A DNA stretch of 64,000 nucleotides from DAOUBP01 sp964474695. Lineage in GTDB: Bacteria; Chloroflexota; Anaerolineae; CG2-30-64-16. Numbering within the stretch: the stretch's first letter is position 1; every line of letters starts with the position of its first letter. The notes below the pieces were generated by a model. It made no database searches. It was given only the letters and a program-made list of their open reading frames with translations, and was not told the origin of the DNA. Position numbers and translations under genes: made by a program. The stretch lies in contig CAYYTK010000009.1 in the NCBI GenBank assembly GCA_964474695.1, positions 83,211-147,210 of the forward strand. Reading direction: 5' to 3'. This document shows positions 52,423-60,518 of this stretch, piece by piece.

Positions 52423-52458
52423 ATCATCAGATTCTTCGACAAACGAGGGAGGCCGAAA

Positions 52459-52932
52459 ATGAATACCAACAAGTCATGGAAGAAGCTGCTGACGGCAGCC
52501 GCGCTGATGACGCTGCTTCTTGCCGCCGCCTGCGTCGGCAAGAACGAGATCCGAAGCGCTGAAGGTCAGGCACTCGTCGAACAAGGCAATGCCTATATGA
52601 CGTGCCTGAAGGCGAGCGATTTGGGGTGCGCCTATGCGTTGATGAGCCCCTTCGCTCAACGGTTGGAAGACATGGCAGCACGTCTCGCTGAGGGTGTCAT
52701 AGACCTGGACACCGTGCTCGAAAAGTACGGCCCCAAAGTCTCTGTGTGGACCTTCGATCGGGTTCACTTTTCAACCAGAGATGGCAAACCCATCGGGTCC
52801 CTGGAAGGCAAGGTGGAGTACGCGGATGGGAAGCGCGGCGCGGTGAGCCTGGACTTCGAGAGGAGCGACGGAGCCTGGAAGGTGCGGGCTTCCGACCTGC
52901 ACACCGGGATAGCGCTGGGATTAGGAAACTAA
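52459..52932 (+). CDS. Small lipoprotein of unknown function
   Basis: 157 residues. Lipoprotein signal peptide with lipobox 'LLAAAC' (Cys about 25), then a compact alpha/beta domain ('AYMTCLKASDLGCAYALMSP' with a Cys pair, C-terminal 'GKRGAVSLDFERSDGAWKV') of the DUF4864/DUF4019-like, NTF2-related type. GGGAGG precedes the ATG. Lies between module copies 6 and 7, so it is probably a single-gene transcription unit. Confidence 0.8.
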   Translation: MNTNKSWKKLLTAAALMTLLLAAACVGKNEIRSAEGQALVEQGNAYMTCLKASDLGCAYALMSPFAQRLEDMAARLAEGVIDLDTVLEKYGPKVSVWTFDRVHFSTRDGKPIGSLEGKVEYADGKRGAVSLDFERSDGAWKVRASDLHTGIALGLGN

Positions 52933-52951
52933 GCCTGTAGACCTACTCGTG

Positions 52952-52998
52952 AAATGCCCCGGGTGCCCGATGCGCCTGGGGCATTTCTGATTTAGATT
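52952..52998 (+). promoter_or_regulatory. Recurrent promoter module, copy 7, with terminator-like hairpin
   Basis: Arms AAATGCCCC (52952-52960) and GGGGCATTT (52978-52986), loop with GTGCCCGAT (52963-52971), ATGCGC 52970-52975, a 17-base spacer and -10 TAGATT 52993-52998. Closely related to copy 6, with matching flanks upstream ('AACTAAGCC', 'AGACCTA'), so the two arose by duplication. A GTG at 53006, 7 bases after the -10, opens a 10-codon frame whose TGA overlaps the ATPase ATG. Confidence 0.68.
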
Positions 52999-53034
52999 AT
53001 GAGCAGTGTTGAGCACACTGATAGGAGAAGGGCC

Positions 53035-54024
53035 ATGAATACACCTCACTACGTGACCGAGACTGTGATCGAGACGCACGGCCTGAGCAAGAGCTACAAG
53101 GGCGTGCAGGCCCTCAAGGCGTTGGACTTGCAGGTGCAGGAGCACTCGATCTGCGGCTTCCTGGGGCCGAACGGCGCGGGGAAGACCACGGCCATCAAGC
53201 TGCTGCTCGGCCTGGCGCAGCCGACCGGCGGCAGCGGCCGGGTGTTCGGCAAGGACATCTTGCGGGAAAACGACGAGATCCGGCGGCGGGTCGGCTACCT
53301 GTCCCAGGATCCGCGCTTCTACGAGTACATGACCGCGCGCGAAACGCTGCGCTTCACCGCCCGCTTCTTCTACGCTGGGCCAAAGGCGGAGATCGAGAGC
53401 CGGGTGGCGGAGACGCTGGAGCTGGTGGGACTGGCCGACAAGGCGGATCGGCCGGTGAAGGGCTTCTCCGGCGGCGAGCGGCAGCGACTGGGGATCGCGC
53501 AGGCGCAGGTGAACTACCCCGACCTGCTGATCCTGGACGAGCCGGCTGCCTCGCTCGACCCGCAGGGGCGCCGCGATGTGCTGGAAGTGATGGAGCGGCT
53601 GCGCAAGCACACCACCATCTTCTACTCCACCCACATCCTGGACGACGTGCAGCGCATCAGCGACACCGTCGTGATTCTGAATCACGGCGAGCTGGTGGCG
53701 CAGGGGCCGATCGACGAGGTGCTGGCGTGGGGGCAAACGACAGCGTTCACCTTGACCGTCAAGGGCGACAGCGCGGGGGTCGAAGCCCGTCTGCGCAGCC
53801 AGCCCTGGGTTACAGGCCTCCAGGAGATGTCGCGCAACGGCCGGGTGAGTTGGCAGATTCAGGTCAGCGACCGGGAGCTGGCCGAAGCGCAACTGGCGCC
53901 GCTTGTGCTGGCCGGCGGCGGGGTCACGCTCTGCGAGCTTGGGTGCAGAACCCAGAACCTGGAAGACGTTTTTCTGAGCGTCGTGGCGGGGGATGGCCCG
54001 CAGGAGGAAAACCATGAGCGTTAA
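53035..54024 (+). CDS. ABC-2 exporter ATP-binding protein
   Basis: 329 residues. Walker A GPNGAGKTT at 44-52, signature FSGGE at 144-148, Walker B 'LLILDEP' at 164-170, 'STHILDDVQRISD' switch region, and a C-terminal accessory domain (about 225-325) ending 'TQNLEDVFLSVV'. AGGAGAAGGG precedes ATG 53035; the upstream in-frame ATG at 52999 abuts the -10 and is not credible. Overlaps the permease gene by 11 bases. Confidence 0.93.
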   Translation: MNTPHYVTETVIETHGLSKSYKGVQALKALDLQVQEHSICGFLGPNGAGKTTAIKLLLGLAQPTGGSGRVFGKDILRENDEIRRRVGYLSQDPRFYEYMTARETLRFTARFFYAGPKAEIESRVAETLELVGLADKADRPVKGFSGGERQRLGIAQAQVNYPDLLILDEPAASLDPQGRRDVLEVMERLRKHTTIFYSTHILDDVQRISDTVVILNHGELVAQGPIDEVLAWGQTTAFTLTVKGDSAGVEARLRSQPWVTGLQEMSRNGRVSWQIQVSDRELAEAQLAPLVLAGGGVTLCELGCRTQNLEDVFLSVVAGDGPQEENHER

Positions 54025-54841
54025 TGCAGCCGCTGCGGCGGGTGTGCTGATCCCGCGCCGCGAGCGCGGGTGGCGGATGGGTCTGGCGAACATGCTGGGC
54101 AAGGAGTTGGCCGCCTGGTGGCGGACGCGGCGAGGCTGGGTGCAGTGTTTGATCGCGCTGCTCCTGTTGAACGGCACGATGGCGTTGAACCTGAGGGATG
54201 GCATGGGTGGGTCCCGCTCACTCCAAAACGCGGTCATGGCCTTCATGATGATGGCGGCGCTCTGCGTGCCGTTCGCCGCCGTCAGCCTGGCGCAGGATTC
54301 GATCCTGGGCGAGAAGCACTCGGGGACGGCGGCGTGGGTGCTCTCGAAGCCGCTCCGCCGGCCGGCCTACGTGCTGGCGAAGTTGCTCGCGCACGGGCTG
54401 GGCCTGTTCGTCGCCTGGATCGCGCTGCCGGGGGTGGTCGCCTACCTCCAGCTCGTGAAACCTTCGGGCGGCTTCCTCACGCCGCTGCGCATTGCCGGGG
54501 TGATGGGGCTGGACTACCTGAACCTGCTCTTCTTCCTGACGCTGGCGCTGATGCTGGCGACCTTCTTCAACGGCCGTGGCCCGGTGCTGGGGATCAGCCT
54601 GGCGCTGGCGTGGTCGGGACCGCTGCCGTTCGTGTCGGGGCCGCTTCAGAAGTACGTGCCCTGGCTGTATGACATCCTGCCGTGGAAGCTGCTGATTGAT
54701 TTCAACACCAGTCAGCCCCTGGCCGGATACGTGGCAAACGGCCAACCGCTGCCGACCGTCACGCCGATCATCGCCACCGCACTGTGGTGCGTGCTGTTCA
54801 CCGGCGTCGCCATCTGGCGGATGGGGCGGGAGGAGTTCTGA
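54014..54841 (+). CDS. ABC-2 type permease
   Basis: 275 residues with about six helices. Begins with a soluble segment 'AAAAAGVLIPRRERGWRMG', then 'ANMLGKELAAWWRTRRGWVQ' and helices including 'MAFMMMAALCVPFAAVSLA' and 'LNLLFFLTLALMLATFF'. The cytoplasmic loop 'ILGEKHSGTAAWVLSKPLRR' is the ABC-2 'E-K-x-x-G-T' motif. CAGGAGG precedes the ATG inside the ATPase gene end. Substrate unknown; the next genes are lipoproteins and membrane hydrolases. Confidence 0.9.
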   Translation: MSVNAAAAAGVLIPRRERGWRMGLANMLGKELAAWWRTRRGWVQCLIALLLLNGTMALNLRDGMGGSRSLQNAVMAFMMMAALCVPFAAVSLAQDSILGEKHSGTAAWVLSKPLRRPAYVLAKLLAHGLGLFVAWIALPGVVAYLQLVKPSGGFLTPLRIAGVMGLDYLNLLFFLTLALMLATFFNGRGPVLGISLALAWSGPLPFVSGPLQKYVPWLYDILPWKLLIDFNTSQPLAGYVANGQPLPTVTPIIATALWCVLFTGVAIWRMGREEF

Positions 54842-54846
54842 CGGAA

Positions 54847-54879
54847 AGTTGCCTGGCACTTGCGAAGTGCCAGGCAACT
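54847..54879. repeat. Perfect palindromic repeat, 15-bp arms
   Basis: AGTTGCCTGGCACTT (54847-54861), GCG, AAGTGCCAGGCAACT (54865-54879). Six bases after the permease stop; without a T-run, but a hairpin this stable could attenuate read-through. Confidence 0.75.
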
Positions 54880-54891
54880 GAGGAGATCACG

Positions 54892-56295
54892 ATGAACACG
54901 CAGCTCACTTCCAACTTCAAGCATTTTGCAGACAGGCTGTCAGCCGTCCCGCTGGCCGCGATGTGCGCGGCCCTGCTGCTGACAGCCTGCTCATCAGCCT
55001 CCCCGGCGCCCCAACCGCCCGGGCCTGCGCCTGCGCTCCAACCTCAGGTGGGGAGCCATCCGCCGGTTATCCTGCGGGTGGAGGATCGCCAAGAGGTGAT
55101 TGATGGATTCTTGTGGATCTACCAGGATGTTTACTTCACAGACCCGAATGGGGATGCCGCGGCGATGACCTATCAACAGGTCGCATCCTCGTTTCCCTAT
55201 CCCTTGAATTTTGCGGATGACCCCATTGAAGCCTCCCCTGCCGAGCAAGAGGGTGAGGCGCTCTTCACCGTGGCCGGCAAATGCTCGCTGAAAATGGAAC
55301 TGGCATTCGAGAGCCGCATCAGGGACGAGGCTGGCAACTTGAGCGAACCGGTGCTCTTCACCATGTCCTGCACGACCCCGCCGGCGGTAGATAAACGATC
55401 CTACCTGGTCAGCGGACTCAGCACTGCCCTGCCCATCGCCTTGCTGTTGGGGCTGGGGTTGTGGCTGCCCTTGCGCAAGCGCCCCGGGGAGAGACTTCCG
55501 CTCATCCGCGTCACCCTTCTCATGCTCTGCCTGCTGATGCTGTTCCGATTCACGGGATTGGTGCTGCATGAAGGCGGACACTGCCTGTACCCTGTTTCCC
55601 GCGGCGTCCCATTTACGCTGTATGTCCATCCCTTCCTGCTGCCGGGGTATTGTCGCCCAGCCCCAGACAACATCTGGAAGGATATCCTGGGTTCCATGAC
55701 CTCTCTTCCGCTGGCCGCGTTGATCTCCCTGCCGTTCTGGAAGCGCCGCTCGTTTGCCCTGCTTCCGGTGGTCATGCTATTCCCTTACGTTGCAGTATTC
55801 CAGGACGGGATTAACATCTCCGGGTTCACAGGTGGAGACTTCCGCAACCTGGTCCTGACGAATGGTCTATCGCCCATCCCGTTCTCTGTCCTGGGTGTCT
55901 TGATCTTCCTGGCAGGGACCGTCCTCCTGTTTTCACTATTCCCTCTCCTTGGACTCGATCCCAAGGACAATAAGGTGCTGTTTGTGCTTCCCGCGGCCAT
56001 GTTCCTGCTGAGCCTCCTTTCCTTCCTGGTGGCGGTCCTCTTCGTGCCGGGATCTCCGATCGACCGTGAGTATTTCCTAGCGCGGGAGATCATGGCTGAA
56101 ACCAAGTTAATGATCTTACACGTGGGATTCGGATTGCTGCTAGCAGTCCTTTACATCACCCTGTTCCGCAAGATCCACCCCCGGCTGCCTGCCTGGCTGC
56201 GCACGGACACGGTCGCGTTGACCTGGAAGGACCTGCGCCTCCCGGCAATCCTGGCGGCTGTCAGTGTGATCCTGGGATTGATCATCGTCCTCTGA
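54892..56295 (+). CDS. Lipoprotein-anchored membrane protein with HEGGH metalloprotease-like motif
   Basis: 467 residues. Lipoprotein-type signal peptide ('AMCAALLLTAC', Cys about 30), an external domain (about 55-165) with 'HPPVILRVEDRQE', 'YQDVYFTDPNGDA' and 'RIRDEAGNLSEP' plus two cysteines, then about eight membrane helices. In a helix near 225 is 'LVLHEGGHCLYP', an HExxH zinc motif reminiscent of M50 site-2 proteases. The external domain recurs in the hydrolase at 58974. GAGGAG precedes the ATG. A membrane peptidase is likely but unproven. Confidence 0.75.
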   Translation: MNTQLTSNFKHFADRLSAVPLAAMCAALLLTACSSASPAPQPPGPAPALQPQVGSHPPVILRVEDRQEVIDGFLWIYQDVYFTDPNGDAAAMTYQQVASSFPYPLNFADDPIEASPAEQEGEALFTVAGKCSLKMELAFESRIRDEAGNLSEPVLFTMSCTTPPAVDKRSYLVSGLSTALPIALLLGLGLWLPLRKRPGERLPLIRVTLLMLCLLMLFRFTGLVLHEGGHCLYPVSRGVPFTLYVHPFLLPGYCRPAPDNIWKDILGSMTSLPLAALISLPFWKRRSFALLPVVMLFPYVAVFQDGINISGFTGGDFRNLVLTNGLSPIPFSVLGVLIFLAGTVLLFSLFPLLGLDPKDNKVLFVLPAAMFLLSLLSFLVAVLFVPGSPIDREYFLAREIMAETKLMILHVGFGLLLAVLYITLFRKIHPRLPAWLRTDTVALTWKDLRLPAILAAVSVILGLIIVL

Positions 56296-56331
56296 AAAAC
56301 CAAGTTCAACCTTTGGATAAAGGGGAAAGAA

Positions 56332-57504
56332 ATGGACGCTCAGCATGTTGGATACAAAGCGAATGCCTTCGAGGCTCGCAAGCTGGCCTTGCTCTTCCTG
56401 GTCATCGTGCTGCTCCTGCCTGCCTGTGCGCGGCAGCCCCCGCCGGCCAGGGTCGAGGAGATTACCTTTCAGTCCGGGCCGTTCAAGGTGGTTGGCGACC
56501 TGCGCCTGCCGGACGGAAACGGGCCATTCCCGGTGGTGCTGTTCGTGCACGGTTCCGGCCCGGCCGACCGGACCGGTTCCATGCTGTACCTGCCGATCAT
56601 GGAAAGGATGTTGAGGGCTGGTTTTGCCACCTTCGCCTGGGATAAACCTGGCACGGGCGAATCGACCGGCACACTCGGAGAGCCAAACCTGCGCCACAAG
56701 CGCGCCCAGATTCTGCTGGATGCAATCAAGTCAATGAAAGCTCGCCCGGATATTGATCTCACCCGGATCGGCGTATGGGGAATCAGCCAGGCAGGCTATG
56801 TGATCCCGATTGCCCTTGCACAAACCAAGGATATCGCCTTCGTGATCTGTGTCTCCTGCCCAGGCGAATCGGGTACTGACCAAACCGGCTACCAGGCTAT
56901 GGCCTTTGGGCTCTGCAAGGATATCCCGAAGGAAAGATCGGCTGAGAGGGAGCGCCTGCTGAAGGAACTGGACCAAAACCGCTCGTACGAAACCTATGCC
57001 GGATACCTGGCTTATCGAAAGAACATGGCTGGTCTGGCGGCACTGGTTCCTGTATCTCTGGACCCTTGGCCAGTCACCTCAGAAGCGACCTGGCAGGCCA
57101 ACCCGATCGAAAATGAACCTGTGTGGAATCCGGTTGCCGTGATGAAGCAGGTGAAGATCCCCGTACTGGCTATCTATGGAGACAAGGACCGTCAGCTCGA
57201 TCCCCTGCAGGCCGCCTTTGCCTACCGGAAAGCCCTGAGCGAGGCGGGCAATCCCAAGAACCGGGTGGAGATGTTCCCGACCGCCAATCACGGCATCCTC
57301 GCCTCCAAAACCGGTTGTCCGGAAGACGACGAAAAGGCATTCAACCGCTGGGCCGTGTGGTTTGCGATCACTCATGGCTTTTCCTCGGCGGAGAAGTTCA
57401 AGGTTGCTATATCTAAGGATCCCTACAAGCCCGGCCTGCTGGCTTCCATCCCATTTGCCCCAGGATACCTGGACCTGATGGAAAACTGGCTCCGGGGACT
57501 GTGA
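56332..57504 (+). CDS. Lipoprotein alpha/beta hydrolase 1
   Basis: 390 residues. N-terminal signal with lipobox 'LLPAC' (Cys about 34). Alpha/beta hydrolase core: oxyanion 'VVLFVHGSGPADRTGSM', 'FAWDKPGTGESTG', nucleophile elbow 'GVWGISQAGYVIP' (Ser in G-x-S-x-A-G), acid in 'LAIYGDKDRQLDP' and His in 'PTANHGIL'. An external esterase or peptidase anchored to the membrane. About 50 percent similar to the gene at 57783. AGGGG/AAAG site before the ATG. Start 36 bases after the HEGGH gene. Confidence 0.9.
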   Translation: MDAQHVGYKANAFEARKLALLFLVIVLLLPACARQPPPARVEEITFQSGPFKVVGDLRLPDGNGPFPVVLFVHGSGPADRTGSMLYLPIMERMLRAGFATFAWDKPGTGESTGTLGEPNLRHKRAQILLDAIKSMKARPDIDLTRIGVWGISQAGYVIPIALAQTKDIAFVICVSCPGESGTDQTGYQAMAFGLCKDIPKERSAERERLLKELDQNRSYETYAGYLAYRKNMAGLAALVPVSLDPWPVTSEATWQANPIENEPVWNPVAVMKQVKIPVLAIYGDKDRQLDPLQAAFAYRKALSEAGNPKNRVEMFPTANHGILASKTGCPEDDEKAFNRWAVWFAITHGFSSAEKFKVAISKDPYKPGLLASIPFAPGYLDLMENWLRGL

Positions 57505-57529
57505 CCGTAGTTTGCAGAAAGGATCGAAC

Positions 57530-57772
57530 ATGAACGCGCGAACTGGCCTGCTCAGGCGTCACCAAGTACCTGGCATCACCAGACACTTCCTTGGCGGGCG
57601 CGCCTCGCTGGCGCGGCTCCTGGTATGCGGAGCCGTTCTGGCTCTGATGTCGACGTGCGCCTCTTGTCGGTCTGGGCGGCCATCTCGAACGAGATCTTCG
57701 GGAAGGCGCACGCCTGCGGAGGGAGTTTCGATCAGAGCCGGCGTCTGGTCAGCGCAGCAGAGCTGCGCGTAG
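57530..57772 (+). CDS. Possible small lipoprotein-like or truncated gene (80 aa)
   Basis: ATG 57530 follows GAAAGGA. The product has an N-terminal basic stretch, 'LARLLVCGAVLALMSTCASC' as a lipoprotein-like signal and an Arg/Ser-rich tail of low information content. The beginning resembles the start of its lipoprotein neighbours, and the rest looks non-coding. It may be the remnant of a third hydrolase copy. Without it, the 278 bases between the two hydrolase genes contain nothing else I can name. Confidence 0.3.
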   Translation: MNARTGLLRRHQVPGITRHFLGGRASLARLLVCGAVLALMSTCASCRSGRPSRTRSSGRRTPAEGVSIRAGVWSAQQSCA

Positions 57773-57782
57773 GAGGTTACCA

Positions 57783-58955
57783 ATGAAACAGCACACACTA
57801 CGTCTCATGGTGTGCGGGATCGTGCTGGCCGTGCTGCTGCTCCTCCCTGCCTGCACAAGGCAGCCCCAGCCGGCCAGGATCGAGGAGATCACCTTCCAGT
57901 CCGGGGAGTTCACCCTTGTCGGCGATCTGCGCACGCCTGCTGGAACCGGCCCATTCCCGGTCGTCCTGTTCGTGCACGGCTCCGATGACGCCGACCGCAC
58001 CTTGTTCGGATACTACCTGCCCGTCATGGAGCGCATGCTCCGAGCCGGCTACGCGGTCTTCTCCTGGGACAAGCCGGGGTACGGCGAATCCACGGGGCAG
58101 CTTCGCGCAAGGCACGTATATCATCAACGGGCGCAAATCGTCCTGGACGCGATCGAGGTCCTGCAGGCGCGCCCCGACATTGACTCGCAGCGGATCGGCT
58201 TGTGGGGGATCAGTCAGGCCAGCTATGTGATGCCGCTCGTGCTTTCGCAGAGCGAGGATGTCGCCTTTATGATCTGCGTCTCCTGTGGAGGCATGTCTGG
58301 TCATGACCTGGGGGTATACCAGATCACCACCTTTGCCATGTTCTGTGCGGATGTCCTGGAGGAAGACGCAGATCAAAGGACGGCCCTCTTCGCCGAACTC
58401 GAGGAGGCTCGGAAGTTCGAAACCTACGAGGAGTACCTGCACTACCGCGAGGTGCTCGATGCGCTTGTGGACATCAGCCCGTACCGCGACAAACTGCTCG
58501 ATTTCCTGTCGAAGAACGGCGGAGGGGGTGTCGTCCCGGAGGAAGCATGGCTGAAGAACGATCCCGAGATCGAGCGCTGGTGGAATCCGGTCGAAGTGCT
58601 GGAGCAGCTCCGGATCCCGGTCCTGGCCATCTTCGGAGACAAGGACTCGAATACCGATCCGATCCAGGGGGCATACGCCTGGAGGAAAGCGTTGGAACAG
58701 GCGGGCAACCGGGACTTTCGGGTTGAACTCCTCCCGGGTGTTGACCATCTCGTTGCTCCCTCGGAGTCTAGTTGCATCAATGATCAAGCCGAAACAATCG
58801 ATCAGGTGCTGCAGGAACAGGGGTACGGACCGCAGGACGAATCGCTGGCACTTTTCCAGCGAGAACCGGGACAGCACACACCGCTGAGCGCCTGGCCCTA
58901 CGCGCCGGGGTACCTGGACATGATCGAGGAATGGCTCCGAGGGCTATATCAATAG
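57783..58955 (+). CDS. Lipoprotein alpha/beta hydrolase 2
   Basis: 390 residues, paralogue of hydrolase 1. Lipobox 'LLLPAC' (Cys about 24), 'VVLFVHGSDDADRTLFG', 'FSWDKPGYGESTG', nucleophile 'GLWGISQASYVMP' (G-x-S-x-A-S), acid in 'LAIFGDKDSNTDP' and His in 'PGVDHLV'. TAGGAGG lies before the ATG. Tandem duplication with divergence in the lid region (about 190-270) suggests different substrates. Confidence 0.9.
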   Translation: MKQHTLRLMVCGIVLAVLLLLPACTRQPQPARIEEITFQSGEFTLVGDLRTPAGTGPFPVVLFVHGSDDADRTLFGYYLPVMERMLRAGYAVFSWDKPGYGESTGQLRARHVYHQRAQIVLDAIEVLQARPDIDSQRIGLWGISQASYVMPLVLSQSEDVAFMICVSCGGMSGHDLGVYQITTFAMFCADVLEEDADQRTALFAELEEARKFETYEEYLHYREVLDALVDISPYRDKLLDFLSKNGGGGVVPEEAWLKNDPEIERWWNPVEVLEQLRIPVLAIFGDKDSNTDPIQGAYAWRKALEQAGNRDFRVELLPGVDHLVAPSESSCINDQAETIDQVLQEQGYGPQDESLALFQREPGQHTPLSAWPYAPGYLDMIEEWLRGLYQ

Positions 58956-58973
58956 CCCCGAGAAGGAGTGAAT

Positions 58974-60383
58974 ATGAACATGCGAATGATTGGATGTGTG
59001 ACTGTATTGACTCTGCTGCTGACGGCCTGTTCAGCACCAGCCCCAACATCTCAGCCACTTACGCCGACACCCATACCCATACCATCCGGGATGGTGGATG
59101 TTGGCGGGTACGAGCTGTTCTACCAGTGCAGCGGACAGGGCAGCCCAACGGTGATCCTGGAAGCCGGCGGGGGAGGCGACTCCAGCTCCTGGACCATGGT
59201 CCAGAGCGGCGGTGACAGGAGCTACCGGGTTTGCTCGTATGATCGGGCCAATCTCGGCCAGAGTGACAAGGCTCCCAAGCCGCGCACCTTCCAGGATATC
59301 GCTCGCGACCTGCACACCCTGCTAGCCAACGCTGAGATCGCCGGCCCCTATATCCTGGTGGGACATTCGATGGGCGGGATGCTGGTCCGCGTTTACAGGG
59401 ACCAGTATCCGGATGAAGTGGCCGGTCTCGTGCTGGTGGAGTCGGCCCACCCGGACATGGGGCCGCGCCTGCTGGCCGCCCTGCCGCCGGAGTCACTGTT
59501 GGAGTCAAGGGCCATCGGAACCTGGCGCAAGTTTCTTGACTTTCAATGGAAGGGCGCCGGACGCGAGTCCTACAATCAGGAAGGGGTCGATATCCAGGGC
59601 GGCAACGCGCTCGTCAAGACCACGAACCCATTGGGCGACCTCCCGCTGGTGGTGATCAGCCGGAGCCCCGGCAGCGCCGGTTTCCCCAACATGCCGCCCC
59701 TGCCGGCGGAGACCAACACAAGCCTGTCTCGGATCTGGCAAGACATGCAGAGTGAGCTGGCGGAATTGTCCACGCACAGCACCCGGGTCATTGCGGCCCA
59801 TGCCGGCCACATGATCCCGACCGAGGAACCGGAGCCGGTCATCGAGGCCATCCGCACGCTGGTGAATGATGTCCGGAGCCGAGGTGTTGGGGAGACCCCG
59901 GCGCCGGCCCAGCGTGCAGGTCAAGCCGGCGCGAGCAACCACACGCCGGTCATTCTGAGAGTCGTGGAGCGAACGGAAAATGAGCAGGAGGGCGTAGCCC
60001 TTTACAAAGACCTATACTTCACGGACGCTGCCGGAGATGCCACCATCGCAGCAAACAAACTGATCTCCAGCACCGTCCTGCTCCATATCAGCGATGACGT
60101 CATCCTGGCATCTGCGGCTGAGCAGCAAGGCGAAGCGCTTGTCACGAGCGAGGTGCACTGCGGGAAGATCAGATTACGGCTCGCTATCGAATATCGAATC
60201 CTTGACCGGGCAGGCAATCTAAGTGCACCAACGACATTGGCTTTCGTATGCCCGGGAGCCCCGGGCAGCATCAGTCCCTGGCTGATCATCGGGCCCGTCG
60301 CCGGGTTCGCCCTGGTGGCGACCGCGGCCTGGCTGCTGGTTCGCCGGCGCCGTGCGAGACGGACGGCTTCCTCTCCGGCCTGA
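58974..60383 (+). CDS. Lipoprotein alpha/beta hydrolase with C-terminal shared domain and membrane tail
   Basis: 469 residues. Lipobox 'LLLTAC' (Cys about 21), Pro-Thr linker, alpha/beta hydrolase (about 40-300) with 'ILVGHSMGGMLVRVYRDQYP' nucleophile elbow and His in 'AHAGHMIPTEEPEP'. The C-terminal domain (about 322-430) shares 'HTPVILRV', 'LYFTDAAGDA', 'AEQQGEAL' and 'DRAGNLSAP' with the HEGGH protein at 54892. A final helix (about 435-460) and Arg-rich tail follow. So it is tethered at both ends. AAGGAG lies before ATG 58974; a GTG at 58968 is also in frame. Confidence 0.88.
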   Translation: MNMRMIGCVTVLTLLLTACSAPAPTSQPLTPTPIPIPSGMVDVGGYELFYQCSGQGSPTVILEAGGGGDSSSWTMVQSGGDRSYRVCSYDRANLGQSDKAPKPRTFQDIARDLHTLLANAEIAGPYILVGHSMGGMLVRVYRDQYPDEVAGLVLVESAHPDMGPRLLAALPPESLLESRAIGTWRKFLDFQWKGAGRESYNQEGVDIQGGNALVKTTNPLGDLPLVVISRSPGSAGFPNMPPLPAETNTSLSRIWQDMQSELAELSTHSTRVIAAHAGHMIPTEEPEPVIEAIRTLVNDVRSRGVGETPAPAQRAGQAGASNHTPVILRVVERTENEQEGVALYKDLYFTDAAGDATIAANKLISSTVLLHISDDVILASAAEQQGEALVTSEVHCGKIRLRLAIEYRILDRAGNLSAPTTLAFVCPGAPGSISPWLIIGPVAGFALVATAAWLLVRRRRARRTASSPA

Positions 60384-60435
60384 AGGGCGCGGCCATCTGG
60401 CGCACGTGCCGGGAGGAGTTCTAGGAGAAAATGTC

Positions 60436-60493
60436 ATCCTGAGCGGAGACCTGCAGGCCGGAGCCGGAGGACGCCCGCCGCTCCGCTCAGGAT
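60436..60493. repeat. Palindromic repeat between convergent genes
   Basis: ATCCTGAGCGGAG (60436-60448) and CTCCGCTCAGGAT (60481-60493), perfect 13-bp arms. Same family as the permease linker at 22149-22284. Located between the hydrolase end and the minus-strand FG-GAP gene end, so it may also act as a terminator. Confidence 0.75.
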
Positions 60494-60518
60494 GCTCAAT
60501 TGGATTCTCGGATAGATA

